A stretch of 61,323 nucleotides of DNA from Caldilineaceae bacterium (lineage in GTDB: Bacteria > Chloroflexota > Anaerolineae > Caldilineales > Caldilineaceae), in the NCBI GenBank assembly GCA_026708085.1, contig JAPOVP010000173.1:1-61323 (forward strand), given 5' to 3'. The translations under genes were made by a program, and so were the position numbers. This document shows positions 25,164 through 33,355 of the stretch, piece after piece. Numbering within the stretch: position 1 is the stretch's first letter; each line of letters starts with the position of its first letter. The notes under the pieces were generated by a model. It did not search any database, was not told the DNA's origin, and was given only the letters and a program-made list of their open reading frames with translations.

Positions 25164-26045
25164 GTGCAAAGAGTTTCATCCATGCGCGCGGCACGCGTTG
25201 AGCGTGTGGCCAGTCTCAAACAACAAGAGCTCCTGGCCAACATCGTTACCCACATTCTGCTGATTGTGCTGGGCCTGGCCGCCCTGGCTCCCTTCTGGTG
25301 GATGATCTCAACCTCGTTCAAGACAGAATTCGAGGCTTTTCAGATCCCACCAACCTGGCTCCCGCTTGAGCCTACTTTGGAAGCCTACGGCGACCTCTTC
25401 CTCGACCAGCCATTTGGGATATTCCTCTATAACAGTGTCAAGATCGCTGTTCTGAGCGTCGGCGGCCAGCTCATCACGTCCTCGCTCGCCGCCTTTGCCT
25501 TCGCCCGGCTCGATTTTCCCGGCAAAAATGTCCTCTTCATCATCGTCTTGTCGACCATGATGGTGCCCTATGCCGTCACCGTGATCCCGCTCTATATCGT
25601 CATGCACCGCATCGGCTGGGTCAACACCCATCTGCCCCTCATCGTCCCCGCCATGCTCAGCTCCGCCTACGGCACCTTCCTGCTGCGCCAGTTCATGTTT
25701 TCGCTGCCCATCGAACTGGAAGACGCCGCCCGCATCGACGGCTGCAGCTCCTTCGGCATCTACCGGCGCATCGCCCTGCCCCTGATGAAACCCGCCCTGG
25801 CCACCCTCGGCGTTTTCTCCTTCATGGCCTCCTGGAACAACTTCTTCGGCCCGTTCATCTTCCTCGACCGCAAATATCTCTTCACCGTCCAGCTCGGCGT
25901 CGCCCTCGTACAGCGGCAGTGGTACACCAGCTGGCCCCGCCTCATGGCCGGCTCCGTCGTCGTCACGCTGCCCGTGCTCCTCGTCTTCCTCCTCTTGCAG
26001 CGCTACTTCGTCCGCGGCATCTCCCTGACCGGCATCAAAGGCTAG
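25164..26045 (+). CDS. CUT1 sugar ABC transporter permease, MalG type
   Basis: A 293-residue membrane subunit. A polar N-terminal extension is followed by helices (LIVLGLAALAPFWWMISTSF), an EAA loop EDAARIDGCSSFGIYRR and the MalG tail RYFVRGISLTGIKG. The GTG start follows AAGGGGA. It completes transporter C, 70 bp after malF. The operon ends about 100 bp before long-repeat copy 3. Confidence 0.95.
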   Translation: MQRVSSMRAARVERVASLKQQELLANIVTHILLIVLGLAALAPFWWMISTSFKTEFEAFQIPPTWLPLEPTLEAYGDLFLDQPFGIFLYNSVKIAVLSVGGQLITSSLAAFAFARLDFPGKNVLFIIVLSTMMVPYAVTVIPLYIVMHRIGWVNTHLPLIVPAMLSSAYGTFLLRQFMFSLPIELEDAARIDGCSSFGIYRRIALPLMKPALATLGVFSFMASWNNFFGPFIFLDRKYLFTVQLGVALVQRQWYTSWPRLMAGSVVVTLPVLLVFLLLQRYFVRGISLTGIKG

Positions 26046-26144
26046 CGAACCCGCTACCACTCAGCCATAACCGCTTCGCAACCCTGAATAGGGTGAGCGT
26101 AACCGTTTCTGGCAACTAACCACTAACCACTAACCACTGCCGTT

Positions 26145-26457
26145 GGGCGGTCGGGCCTATTCGGCCCTCCCTTGTGCGGGGGCTCCGCCCCCGCAACGCC
26201 CCCTCTCCTACAACCTCGCGCCGTAGCAAGTGTGTGGGCAATACGAAGTTGGCGTCCCGCGGCGGCCCGCGCTTCCCCCCCGCCTCCTGGTAGATACCGA
26301 AAATGTGCCAGCGCAAGCAAGGCAGGCGAGGCAGTACCTATATATCCCCAACATACACCGCCATGACCATCGAGAGCCCGCTACAGAAATACTGACGGTA
26401 CATTCCGCCCAGGCAGACCGCACACAGTACACACACAGAACATGGCTAAATAGTTAC
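26145..26457 (+). repeat. Long intergenic repeat, copy 3
   Basis: A full-length copy (313 bp) of the element at 3219-3534, same orientation, with the same GC hairpin and the same ACAGTACACACACAGAACAT stretch near the end. It is preceded by short tandem CTAACCA repeats. It lies between the ends of the convergent transporter C and GH32-like genes. Confidence 0.9.
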
Positions 26458-26505
26458 TAGTTTAGGGAGTTTCGGCAGTTGTGAAAGAAGGGGTATTGCG
26501 TGCGC

Positions 26506-27984
26506 CTAGAGGGACATTCCCCAGCCGCGTACGTTGGCCGCAGCCCCCGTGCCGGCCTCGATGACAAAGCCCAGCCGGCCGCTCGGGGCATGGGGCAGCG
26601 TATAGCCCTGGATCAGCTCGTCGTCGACGTAGAGCTCCGCGAACTCGTTGCGCAACAGCAGCCGCCAGCGCATCGTCTGCCCGGGCTTAAAGGACAGCGG
26701 CTTCGCGTCCTCTGGCTGGAAGGCGTAGCCGTCTCCCGTCGGCGACGAATAGGGGCCTGTCGTCAGACGACTGTCGCTCTGGGCCACAAACAAGCTGCCG
26801 GCCCCGATGGGGTCGCCTTCGATGAAGAAACCCACGCCGCCGAGAGGACCGCTTAACTCCTCAAAGTTCAATTCCGCTTCGAGGATGACCCCGCGCGCCA
26901 CGTCGAACTTCACCGGAAGTATCGCCAGCCCGCCGGCCGCAGCCGCCAGCTGCAGGCTTCCCCCCTCGACCGGACAGTCACCGGGCTGCAGGCCGTAGAG
27001 CTCGCATCCCTCCAGCCCCACCGGTAGCGGACGCCCCTTCAGCGCTTCATTGCCGGGCCACCAGCGCAGGCTCAGAATACCCGCGGCGTCGCGGTGGACC
27101 GTTTTCAGCGGCGAAAAATAGGATTCGCCGCCCTTCTGGCGCGGCACCGTGTGGTGGTTGAGCAGCAACTCCTCGCCGCAGCGATAGAAGCGCGCAAAGT
27201 AGTTCAGCCGTTTGGGGCTGTTGCCCAGCAGCAGCCGCTGGCCCGGGTCGAGCCGGTACGGCCCGGTCTGCGACTCGGACGACAGAACGTACATCCCGCA
27301 CTCGCCTGCCAGCAGCTCCGACAGGTACCGCGACCCCAGCGCATGCGACTTCCCGACTCCCAGCAGCATGTAGTAGCGGTCGCCGATCTTCTCCACCGCG
27401 CCCACCTCGATGCGTTCGCCCCATAGCCCGGTCTCGATCACCGGCGGCGCGGCCCGAAAGTGGCGGCCGTCATCCGACACAACACAGCCGGCCGTTCCGC
27501 ATAGCCCGGGCGGACCATCCTTGGCTACCGCAGTGAGGAAGCCGATATAGCCCGGCCCGTCCTCCCGCGGCAGCACCCAGATGCAATCCCAGCGCTGGCT
27601 CGTGAACGCCGGCGATTCCGCATACCAGCGCGGGTCGGACCGGCACACATACTCCTCGTCGGGCAGCCGCCGCCACTGCAGCAGATCGTCCGATTCGGCG
27701 AAAAAGATCTCCTGTACCCCGCCGCGCTCCTCCGAAAAGTTGAGTATGAACCGGTCGCCGGCGCGCCAGACCATGCCCGTGCCCAGCCAGTTGGCGTCCT
27801 TGGCCTTGTGGATGATCGGTCCCCGGTCGGCAAAGTGGGCACCGTCATCCGAAGTGGCGACGCTCATGCCATCATAGGGGCCGCCGGCGTGCATACGGTG
27901 AAGATAAAAGAGATAGTGCCTGCCGTCATGGTAGTACAGCCAGGTGTCCCACAAGCGGGCCGCGATCTCCGGTTTGAAAATCAT
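26506..27984 (-). CDS. GH32-like (five-bladed propeller) glycoside hydrolase family protein
   Basis: A 492-residue protein resembling the GH32/GH43-type beta-fructosidase fold. The N-terminus ARLWDTWLYYHDGRHYLFYLHR has the acidic residue at the expected nucleophile position. Repeated propeller strands follow (TGMVWRAGDRFILNFSE, DPRWYAESPAF, YYMLLGVGKS). A C-terminal beta-sandwich from about residue 350 resembles the GH32 C-terminal module. No signal peptide is visible. Start ATG 27984 follows GAGAG. It is last in the transporter D operon, so it probably processes the imported oligosaccharide. Exact specificity cannot be assigned; fructan or arabinan-type substrates are candidates. Confidence 0.75.
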   Translation of the reverse strand: MIFKPEIAARLWDTWLYYHDGRHYLFYLHRMHAGGPYDGMSVATSDDGAHFADRGPIIHKAKDANWLGTGMVWRAGDRFILNFSEERGGVQEIFFAESDDLLQWRRLPDEEYVCRSDPRWYAESPAFTSQRWDCIWVLPREDGPGYIGFLTAVAKDGPPGLCGTAGCVVSDDGRHFRAAPPVIETGLWGERIEVGAVEKIGDRYYMLLGVGKSHALGSRYLSELLAGECGMYVLSSESQTGPYRLDPGQRLLLGNSPKRLNYFARFYRCGEELLLNHHTVPRQKGGESYFSPLKTVHRDAAGILSLRWWPGNEALKGRPLPVGLEGCELYGLQPGDCPVEGGSLQLAAAAGGLAILPVKFDVARGVILEAELNFEELSGPLGGVGFFIEGDPIGAGSLFVAQSDSRLTTGPYSSPTGDGYAFQPEDAKPLSFKPGQTMRWRLLLRNEFAELYVDDELIQGYTLPHAPSGRLGFVIEAGTGAAANVRGWGMSL

Positions 27985-28072
27985 GCGCTTTTCTCTCTGT
28001 GCGAACTACGTTGGCCAGTCCGAGACCGGGTCAGGGACGCGGGCGGAGAAAGGCCGCTGCTGGCAACTTCCC

Positions 28073-28837
28073 TTACACTTTCAGGCCCGTTTCCATCAGA
28101 CCTTCGACGTAGAACCTACCAAGAAAGACAAAAAGGATGACAAGAGGCACAGAGGCGATTACATAACCGGAGAACAGCGGTCCCCAGACTGACATGCTCA
28201 CGGCCGTTCCATGCGCCCCACCAGACGTCAACTGGTACAGCCCAACTGTAATGAGTTGCTTGGCCCTGTCGGTGACCGCCACCAGGGGCCACAGGAACCA
28301 ATTCCAGGTCCCGATGAAGTTGACAACCGCCAGCGTGGCCAGGCCGGGTAGCGACAGGGGCAGCGTGATCCAGGTGATCTCGCGTATGACGCCCGCGCCA
28401 TCACAACGGGCTGCTTCGTAGAGTTCTTCAGGTATGCCGGTAATGACGGCGCGCATGAGAAAGATGCCGAAAACGGGTCCGTTTGCAAGGTTCGGGATGA
28501 TCAGTGCCCAGCGCGTGTTGATCAGCCCGAGGCCGTGATAGAGCATATATCCCGGAACAAAGGAAAGAACCCAGGGTACCATCAGAAGCGCGATGATAGC
28601 ATAGAAGAGCGGCTCGCGAAACGGGAAGCGCATGCGTGCAAAGACGTGTCCGCAGGTCAATGACTGGATGAGTACACCCAGCAGCCCGGCGCAGGCCACA
28701 AAGACAGTGTTGATAATGTATTCGTTCACGACCAGCCAGGCGGCTCCATAATTCCCCAAACGCAAAGGATGGCTGGGCACCCAGCGTTCGTGCATGAACT
28801 GCAGTGGGTTCTTGAAGGAGACGACCAGCATCAGGTA
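28073..28837 (-). pseudogene. MalG-type permease, 3' part (split by transposon)
   Basis: This fragment holds about 250 codons from MLVVSFKNPLQF to the end, including helices, the EAA loop EAARCDGAGVIREI and the tail YVEGLMETGLKV. The first 42 codons are on the far side of the transposon at 31740-31864. Joining the parts at the 8 bp target duplication restores ...LVPIYLMLVVSFKNP in frame, a normal 293-residue MalG. An internal ATG at 28831 would give a protein lacking the first helix, unlikely to work. Confidence 0.93.
28830..28837. repeat. Target-site duplication, left
   Basis: ATCAGGTA, identical to 31740-31747. An 8 bp duplication is the size expected for IS1595-family insertion. Confidence 0.95.
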
Positions 28838-28859
28838 GGCAATTAGTAGTTAGGGGCTT
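28838..28859 (+). repeat. Left terminal inverted repeat of the transposon
   Basis: A 22 bp end starting GGCAATTAGTAGTTAGG, a perfect inverted match to 31718-31739. Its inner end overlaps the -35 box of the transposase promoter. Confidence 0.95.
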
Positions 28860-28886
28860 GACAAGCAATCCATTGTACGGTATACT
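28858..28886 (+). promoter_or_regulatory. Transposon promoter
   Basis: TTGACA (28858-28863), a 17 bp spacer and TATACT (28881-28886). This is the closest to consensus of the promoters seen in this window. The -35 box overlaps the inner edge of the left inverted repeat, so transposase bound there could repress transcription. Confidence 0.75.
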
Positions 28887-28928
28887 ATGTATATCGGGTT
28901 GGTTGACAGGTGTACAGGGAGACACACA

Positions 28929-29820
28929 ATGGATTTGTTCAGAGTTTTCAGGCAATTTCCGAACCACGAAAGTTGTATTGAGCATCTGGAAGCGGTGCGG
29001 TGGGGAGATTCACCAGTTTGCCCGCATTGTAGCAGTTCCAGAGTAGCGCGCAAGGCCGACGGCCAGCGTGTAGGCCGGTGGAACTGCCACGAATGCAAGG
29101 CCAGCTTCAACGTTCTGTCCAAGACCATCTTCCAAAAGACGAAGATACCGCTACAGAAGTGGTTTCTTGGCATTGCGCTGGTGATCAACGCCAAGAAATC
29201 GCTGTCAAGCTGCCAGTTGGCACGCGACCTTGACCTGAACCAGAAGTCCGCATGGTACATGAAGATGCGGATCAGAGAGGCGATGGTAGAGGATTCGGAC
29301 GCTTTCCTGCATGGCATTGTGGAAGCTGACGAGGCGTTCCTGTCCACGGACGGCAGCAATCCCCGCAAGAACAACCGCAACGACGACGACTCTACCCCCC
29401 CCCCCCCGTGGGCGCGGCACGCGCAAGCTGCCGGTAATCGGAGCAGTTGAGAGAGGCGGTAAGGTTGTCGCCCAGTCGTCGCCGAAGGTAACGGCCAAGA
29501 GCCTGCACAAGTTCCTCAAGCGACACGTAGACGGCGGCGACAGCGTTCTGGTAACCGACCAGTTCCCCGCCTACAGGAGGATGGGAGAGTGGGTTCCCCA
29601 CTTCACCATCAACCACGCCGTCAAGTATGTCGAAGGCCTGATCCATACTAACACAATCGAGGGTTTCTGGTCACTGGTCAAGCGTGCGCTGTACGGACAG
29701 CATCACCACTACAGCAAGGAACACGCGGCCGCCTACATTGTCGAAGCCTGCTACAAGTACAACATCCGCAAGTCTGCCAACCCGTTCGCTGACTTCATTC
29801 GCGGGGCGGTGTCGGTATGA
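28929..29820 (+). CDS. IS1595/ISXO2-family transposase, frameshifted at a C13 run
   Basis: ATG 28929 follows GGGAG. The first frame gives a zinc ribbon (CPHCSSSRVARK ... CHECKASFNVLS), TIFQKTKIPLQKWFLGI and the first catalytic Asp in VEADEAFLS, then reaches the C run at 29395-29407. The rest lies in the +1 frame: GTRKLPVIGAVERGGKV, VTDQFPAYRRMGEW (second Asp) and HTNTIEGFWSLVKRALYG (third catalytic region). With 12 C instead of 13 the two frames join to a normal protein of about 296 residues. The shift may be a sequencing error, replication slippage or a programmed slippery site. The stop overlaps the methyltransferase ATG. Confidence 0.9.
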
Positions 29821-31442
29821 CTTGGGTAAACAAACTCTACTACGGCGACTGCCTTACCGTGATGGAGAGCATCCCCCAGCGCAGCCTCGATCTGGTCTAC
29901 ATGGATCCGCCTTTCAATTCCAACCGCAACTACAACGCGATCTACAAAGACGAAGTAGGACGCCCCTTGCCGGACATGATTGAGGCGTTCTGTGACACGT
30001 GGGAGCTTACCGAAGAACGAGAACGGGTAATCCGGCATATGCCGATCCTGATGCGAGAAGGCGGCATAGACGACGCTACAGTACAGTTCTGGCGTATGTG
30101 GATGAACGCCTTACGCAACACCCAGCCGCGCCTGCTGGCTTACCTGTCGTACATGATAGAGAGGCTTTTGCGACTGTACCCCCTGATGAAACCAACTTCC
30201 AACTTGTTCTACCATTGCGACTCGACCGCAAGCCACTATATCAAGCCGTTACTGGATTCGCTGATGGGCCATGACAACTTCCGCAATGAGATCATATGGA
30301 AGCGGACTATGCGCGGCCACAAGGGCAATCAGTTTTCGCCCCGCAAATTCAACACGGATACCGATACGATTCTTTGGTACGGCAAGACAGACAAGGCGTA
30401 CTTCAACATGGATGCAGTGTTGCAGCCTTATGATGATGAAGACTTGAAACGCTTCAAGCTCAAGGACGCCATAGGCCCCTACTATTTGGACGCCGCCAAC
30501 AGGCGCAAAGGCGCCGGCCCGCGCCCCAACCTTTGCTACGAATTCAGAGGCATAATGCCGCCGTATCCTACAGGTTGGTCTCTGAAGCAATCCCGAATGG
30601 AAGAAGAGGATGCAGCCGGAAATATCGAAGTCAAGAACGGCAAGCTGTACCGGAAAATCAGACCTAAAGCTGGTCAGAAACGAAACAACCTGTGGGAAGA
30701 TATCCCAGGCGCGTCGGGCGGCGAATACATGGGATACCCAACTCAAAAGCCCCGTGCATTGCTTGAGCGGATCATCAAGTGCAGTACAAAGCCGAACGAC
30801 GTAGTACTAGACCCATTTTGCGGTTGCGCGACGACGCTGGAGGCGGCTGAACGCTTGGATCGACGCTGGATCGGGATAGACATTGCAATCCATGCAATCA
30901 AAAGGGTAGCGCAAGTTCGGTTACAGGAACGCTGCGGTTTGGAGCCCGGCAAGGATTTCACGGTGGAGGGCGTGCCGCGCACACTTGAAGGCGCACAAGA
31001 CTTGTGGGAGCGTGACAGCCATCAGTTCCAGAAGTGGGCTGTAGAGCAGGTGGAAGGCTTCTGTACATCCAAACGGAGCGCAGATGGCGGCATAGATGGA
31101 CGTATTTACTTCGAGCTGGCCGACCTGAAGGAGCTGCAAAGCATGGTGGTGGAAGTTAAGGGCGGCAAGCACGTAACGATTCAGGCCTTGCGCGCACTCA
31201 GAGGCGTGTTGGACAGCGAAGATGCAATGATGGCAGGCTTGATCACCATGAATCCGTTGGGCAAGATACAAGAGCGCAACTTCAGGAAGTTCATGGCGGA
31301 GGCGGGCGACTTGGTTGTGCATGGCCGCCCCTATGCCCGGATGCAGTTGCTATCGGTGCCGGACATTCTGGAGGGAAACCAGTTCGATATGCCCAACATT
31401 GCAGGACGGCACGAACTTCAACCTAGCCTGATGGCAGTATAG
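29817..31442 (+). CDS. DNA methyltransferase fused to Mrr-like PD-(D/E)xK nuclease
   Basis: A 541-residue transposon passenger. Residues 1-370 form a beta-class amino-methyltransferase: the catalytic motif IV DPPF is at 30-33, TQKP near 309, and the SAM-binding motif I LDPFCGCATT at 331-340. This order (IV before I) matches N4-cytosine/N6-adenine enzymes of type III-Mod-like design. Residues 400-480 resemble an Mrr-type nuclease domain: SADGGIDG with Asp427, then VVEVKGG with Glu446 and Lys448. The combination suggests a self-contained restriction-modification protein or a targeting enzyme for transposition. No helicase or specificity subunit is nearby. Its ATG overlaps the transposase stop (ATGA). 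Confidence 0.9.
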   Translation: MTWVNKLYYGDCLTVMESIPQRSLDLVYMDPPFNSNRNYNAIYKDEVGRPLPDMIEAFCDTWELTEERERVIRHMPILMREGGIDDATVQFWRMWMNALRNTQPRLLAYLSYMIERLLRLYPLMKPTSNLFYHCDSTASHYIKPLLDSLMGHDNFRNEIIWKRTMRGHKGNQFSPRKFNTDTDTILWYGKTDKAYFNMDAVLQPYDDEDLKRFKLKDAIGPYYLDAANRRKGAGPRPNLCYEFRGIMPPYPTGWSLKQSRMEEEDAAGNIEVKNGKLYRKIRPKAGQKRNNLWEDIPGASGGEYMGYPTQKPRALLERIIKCSTKPNDVVLDPFCGCATTLEAAERLDRRWIGIDIAIHAIKRVAQVRLQERCGLEPGKDFTVEGVPRTLEGAQDLWERDSHQFQKWAVEQVEGFCTSKRSADGGIDGRIYFELADLKELQSMVVEVKGGKHVTIQALRALRGVLDSEDAMMAGLITMNPLGKIQERNFRKFMAEAGDLVVHGRPYARMQLLSVPDILEGNQFDMPNIAGRHELQPSLMAV

Positions 31443-31452
31443 GAGGCAGAAC

Positions 31453-31719
31453 ATGAAATGTGACTACTGCGGTGCCGTCATGCCTGATCCGCCGTCCGCT
31501 CCCAGCTACACGGAAACGTACACAGAACTGCGCGAAGAGATAGGCAAGCTGGAATACAACCACGGAGTTCTGACCAAAGAGAAGAAGAAGGTAGAGGATG
31601 GGCTGATAAGCTGCCGGGCGTCAGAAGAGGACTACAAGAAAGGGAGGAAGAAATGGAGGTGGATCGCCATTGCAACGAACGTCCTCTGGTTCCTCATGTT
31701 GGTATCCGGGACAACATAA
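31453..31719 (+). CDS. Small zinc-finger/coiled-coil membrane protein, transposon passenger
   Basis: An 88-residue protein. It starts with one CxxC (MKCDYCGAVMPDPP), continues with a charged coiled coil at about 22-62 (REEIGKLEYNHGVLTKEKKK), then one hydrophobic segment near 68-84 (WIAIATNVLWFLMLVSG). A GGAGG site precedes the ATG. Its TAA overlaps the right inverted repeat by two bases, so the element has no spare sequence there. I do not recognise the family; it could anchor or modulate the methyltransferase-nuclease. Confidence 0.6.
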   Translation: MKCDYCGAVMPDPPSAPSYTETYTELREEIGKLEYNHGVLTKEKKKVEDGLISCRASEEDYKKGRKKWRWIAIATNVLWFLMLVSGTT

Positions 31720-31739
31720 GCCCCTAACTACTAATTGCC
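31718..31739 (-). repeat. Right terminal inverted repeat of the transposon
   Basis: A perfect 22 bp inverted copy of the left end at 28838-28859, followed directly by the target duplication. Confidence 0.95.
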
Positions 31740-31747
31740 ATCAGGTA
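31740..31747. repeat. Target-site duplication, right
   Basis: ATCAGGTA, identical to 28830-28837. It encodes the Tyr-Leu-Met junction of the split malG on the minus strand. Confidence 0.95.
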
Positions 31748-31864
31748 TATGGGAACCAGCGCCAGAATCAATATGACCACAATCGAGGTGTGTAAGCTTA
31801 TCTGAGGGCGCCACCATGTGCGCGGCACGTCCTTACTCGGCCGGCCGGATAAAATGGTACGCAT
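31740..31864 (-). pseudogene. MalG-type permease, 5' part (split by transposon)
   Basis: ATG 31864 follows GAAGGAGAAACG. The 42 codons end ...VVILILALVPIYLM and then run into the transposon, adding AISS and a stop. The 3' part is at 28073-28837. The start lies 32 bp from the stop of malF at 31896, normal spacing for this operon type. Confidence 0.93.
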
Positions 31865-31895
31865 CTCGTTTCTCCTTCTTGCCTGCCGGGGTGGT

Positions 31896-32885
31896 CTAGC
31901 GCCCAGCTTCGTCCTCACCAAAGGGGCGCACGGATCGGTTTACTGTCAGCGTTAAGACCATTGCGATCACAAACAACATCAGGCCTATTGCCGACCCGTA
32001 GCCGAACTGCTGGGTCAAAAAAGCCCGTTTGTACATTGTGAGACCGGGGACCGTGGTGACAAAACCCGGGCCGCCATCGGTCAGCACCAGAATGGTGTTG
32101 AAAGCTGTAAGGCCGTGGATCACAGCCAGTATCGCCAGAAGCCGTACCTGGCCGAGCACAAGCGGCAGGTCAATGCGTAAAACCCGCCGCAGCCCCGTGC
32201 AGCCATCCAAAAGGCACGAGTCGTAGATTGATGCGGAGATCTGGGCCAGGCCACCCAGGTAGATCAACGTACCGATGCTGGATACCCAAGGGAACCCTAC
32301 GCCCATAATCGCGTAGAGAGCCGTAGACGGTTCCCCAAGCCAGTTGAGGGCCAGCGCATCCAGGCCGACAGCACTCAAAAGCGTATGGACCGGACCAAAC
32401 TTCGGATCATAGATATGTTTCCACAACAAGATCGTGACCAGACCCGGCGTGAGCATGGGGATGATGATCAACAACCGGTAGAACCCTTTGGCCACCATCG
32501 AGCGCACCGAGTAGATCATTTCGGCCATTACAAATGGCACGACCATATTTGAGAACAGACCAAAGAGAATCAGCTTGCCCATGTTCGAGATTTCGCGAGG
32601 CGTTTCAGGATAGGCAAAGTAGGCTCGAAAGTTGCTCAGGCCCACATAGGTCGCATCTGTTCCCGGGGCCCATTCGAAGAAGGAGCGAATCAGACCGAGG
32701 ATTGGCGGGTAATACATAAAGGCAATCAGCATGAGAAAGGTTGGCGCCAGCAGTGCATAGGCTTGCCAGGCCTTTCGCATTTCAGTCCAGGTCGTGCGTG
32801 CCGCGCGCTTCCCGGCTCTTGTGTTACTGTTCAAGGGTCCTTGAGACCTGTCCAGGGTCTCGTCTGCTGCCAGATTTTGAGACAT
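31896..32885 (-). CDS. CUT1 sugar ABC transporter permease, MalF type
   Basis: A membrane subunit of about 329 residues. A long polar N-terminal tail precedes the first helix (YALLAPTFLMLIAFMYY). Five more helices follow, and it ends SVRPFGEDEAGR. The ATPase-contact loop is divergent: IYDSCLLDGCTGLRRV replaces the usual EAAxxDG opening, so ATPase pairing may differ. I start at ATG 32885 (AAGGG upstream) rather than TTG 32891. It is part of transporter D, whose MalG partner is broken. Confidence 0.92.
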   Translation of the reverse strand: MSQNLAADETLDRSQGPLNSNTRAGKRAARTTWTEMRKAWQAYALLAPTFLMLIAFMYYPPILGLIRSFFEWAPGTDATYVGLSNFRAYFAYPETPREISNMGKLILFGLFSNMVVPFVMAEMIYSVRSMVAKGFYRLLIIIPMLTPGLVTILLWKHIYDPKFGPVHTLLSAVGLDALALNWLGEPSTALYAIMGVGFPWVSSIGTLIYLGGLAQISASIYDSCLLDGCTGLRRVLRIDLPLVLGQVRLLAILAVIHGLTAFNTILVLTDGGPGFVTTVPGLTMYKRAFLTQQFGYGSAIGLMLFVIAMVLTLTVNRSVRPFGEDEAGR

Positions 32886-32899
32886 GGTCAACCCTTGCG

Positions 32900-33355
32900 C
32901 TAGTCAAAGATTTTCTTCTGTTCCTGCTCCTCGGCAGGGGTCAGCGGCACTTCCACCACGATATCTTTGCCCACCTCGATCAGCCGGCCGATACTGATGA
33001 CCCTCACGTGAATCTCAGATTTGTCCTGCAAATCATACTTTGTCAGCGGATTCGGTGTATAGGTGATTTGCGCCATGCCGTTCTCGTCAGTGTAGACCCA
33101 CTCCGGAATCAAGAGCCCGCTGCCGGTATCGAGCCACGACTGCAACAGATCATTGGCGCGGGGCTGACCATGCTCAGTTACCTGCACAGTAAGCACAATG
33201 CTGCTCTTACCATCAGCGGCTACATTGGGGGGATCCAGAGTCGTCTTGAGGATGATTTCGTCGAGGCGCGCGGTAGAGATCGCCCAATCCGTTCCATAGA
33301 TCATCACAACGATTAGCGCTACGCCAACCATCCAGAGATGCGGTCTGCCTGACAC
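32900..33355 (-). CDS. Membrane-anchored Ig-like domain protein in ABC operon
   Basis: A 151-residue protein with a single N-terminal hydrophobic segment (LWMVGVALIVVMIYG). An extracytoplasmic domain resembling bacterial Ig-like (Big_1/invasin) repeats follows: TTLDPPNVAADGKSSIVLTV, then YTDENGMAQITYTP. It ends in a charged tail. The GTG start follows AGGAGAAGGGAA. It lies between the binding protein and malF, with only 14 bp before malF, so it is part of the transporter operon. No standard CUT1 system has such a subunit. It may hold the binding protein or glycan near the permease; this is inferred. Confidence 0.7.
   Translation of the reverse strand: MSGRPHLWMVGVALIVVMIYGTDWAISTARLDEIILKTTLDPPNVAADGKSSIVLTVQVTEHGQPRANDLLQSWLDTGSGLLIPEWVYTDENGMAQITYTPNPLTKYDLQDKSEIHVRVISIGRLIEVGKDIVVEVPLTPAEEQEQKKIFD

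Larger units (their letters stand above)
28838..31739 (+). mobile_element. IS1595-type transposon with methyltransferase-nuclease cargo
   Basis: A 2,902 bp element with perfect 22 bp terminal inverted repeats and perfect 8 bp target duplications (ATCAGGTA), inserted in a malG gene. Three genes are packed in one direction: a transposase with zinc ribbon and ISXO2/IS1595-type catalytic domain, a DNA methyltransferase fused to a PD-(D/E)xK nuclease, and an 88-residue membrane protein. The first two overlap by ATGA, and the third starts 10 bp after the second ends. Passenger genes are known in the IS1595 family. Perfect ends and a clean target suggest recent transposition, possibly before the 13-C run put the transposase out of frame. 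Confidence 0.93.

Noticed and set aside
26110..26140. Tandem CTAACCA units as a CRISPR or iteron array
   Set aside because: Only three or four 7 bp units without spacers; there are no cas or replication genes nearby.
26441..26457. Relationship between the long repeat's end and the transposon's inverted repeat through TTAGTAGTTA
   Set aside because: The ten shared bases occur in copies 1 and 2 but not in copy 3, and the orientation does not fit a right end. It is probably chance.
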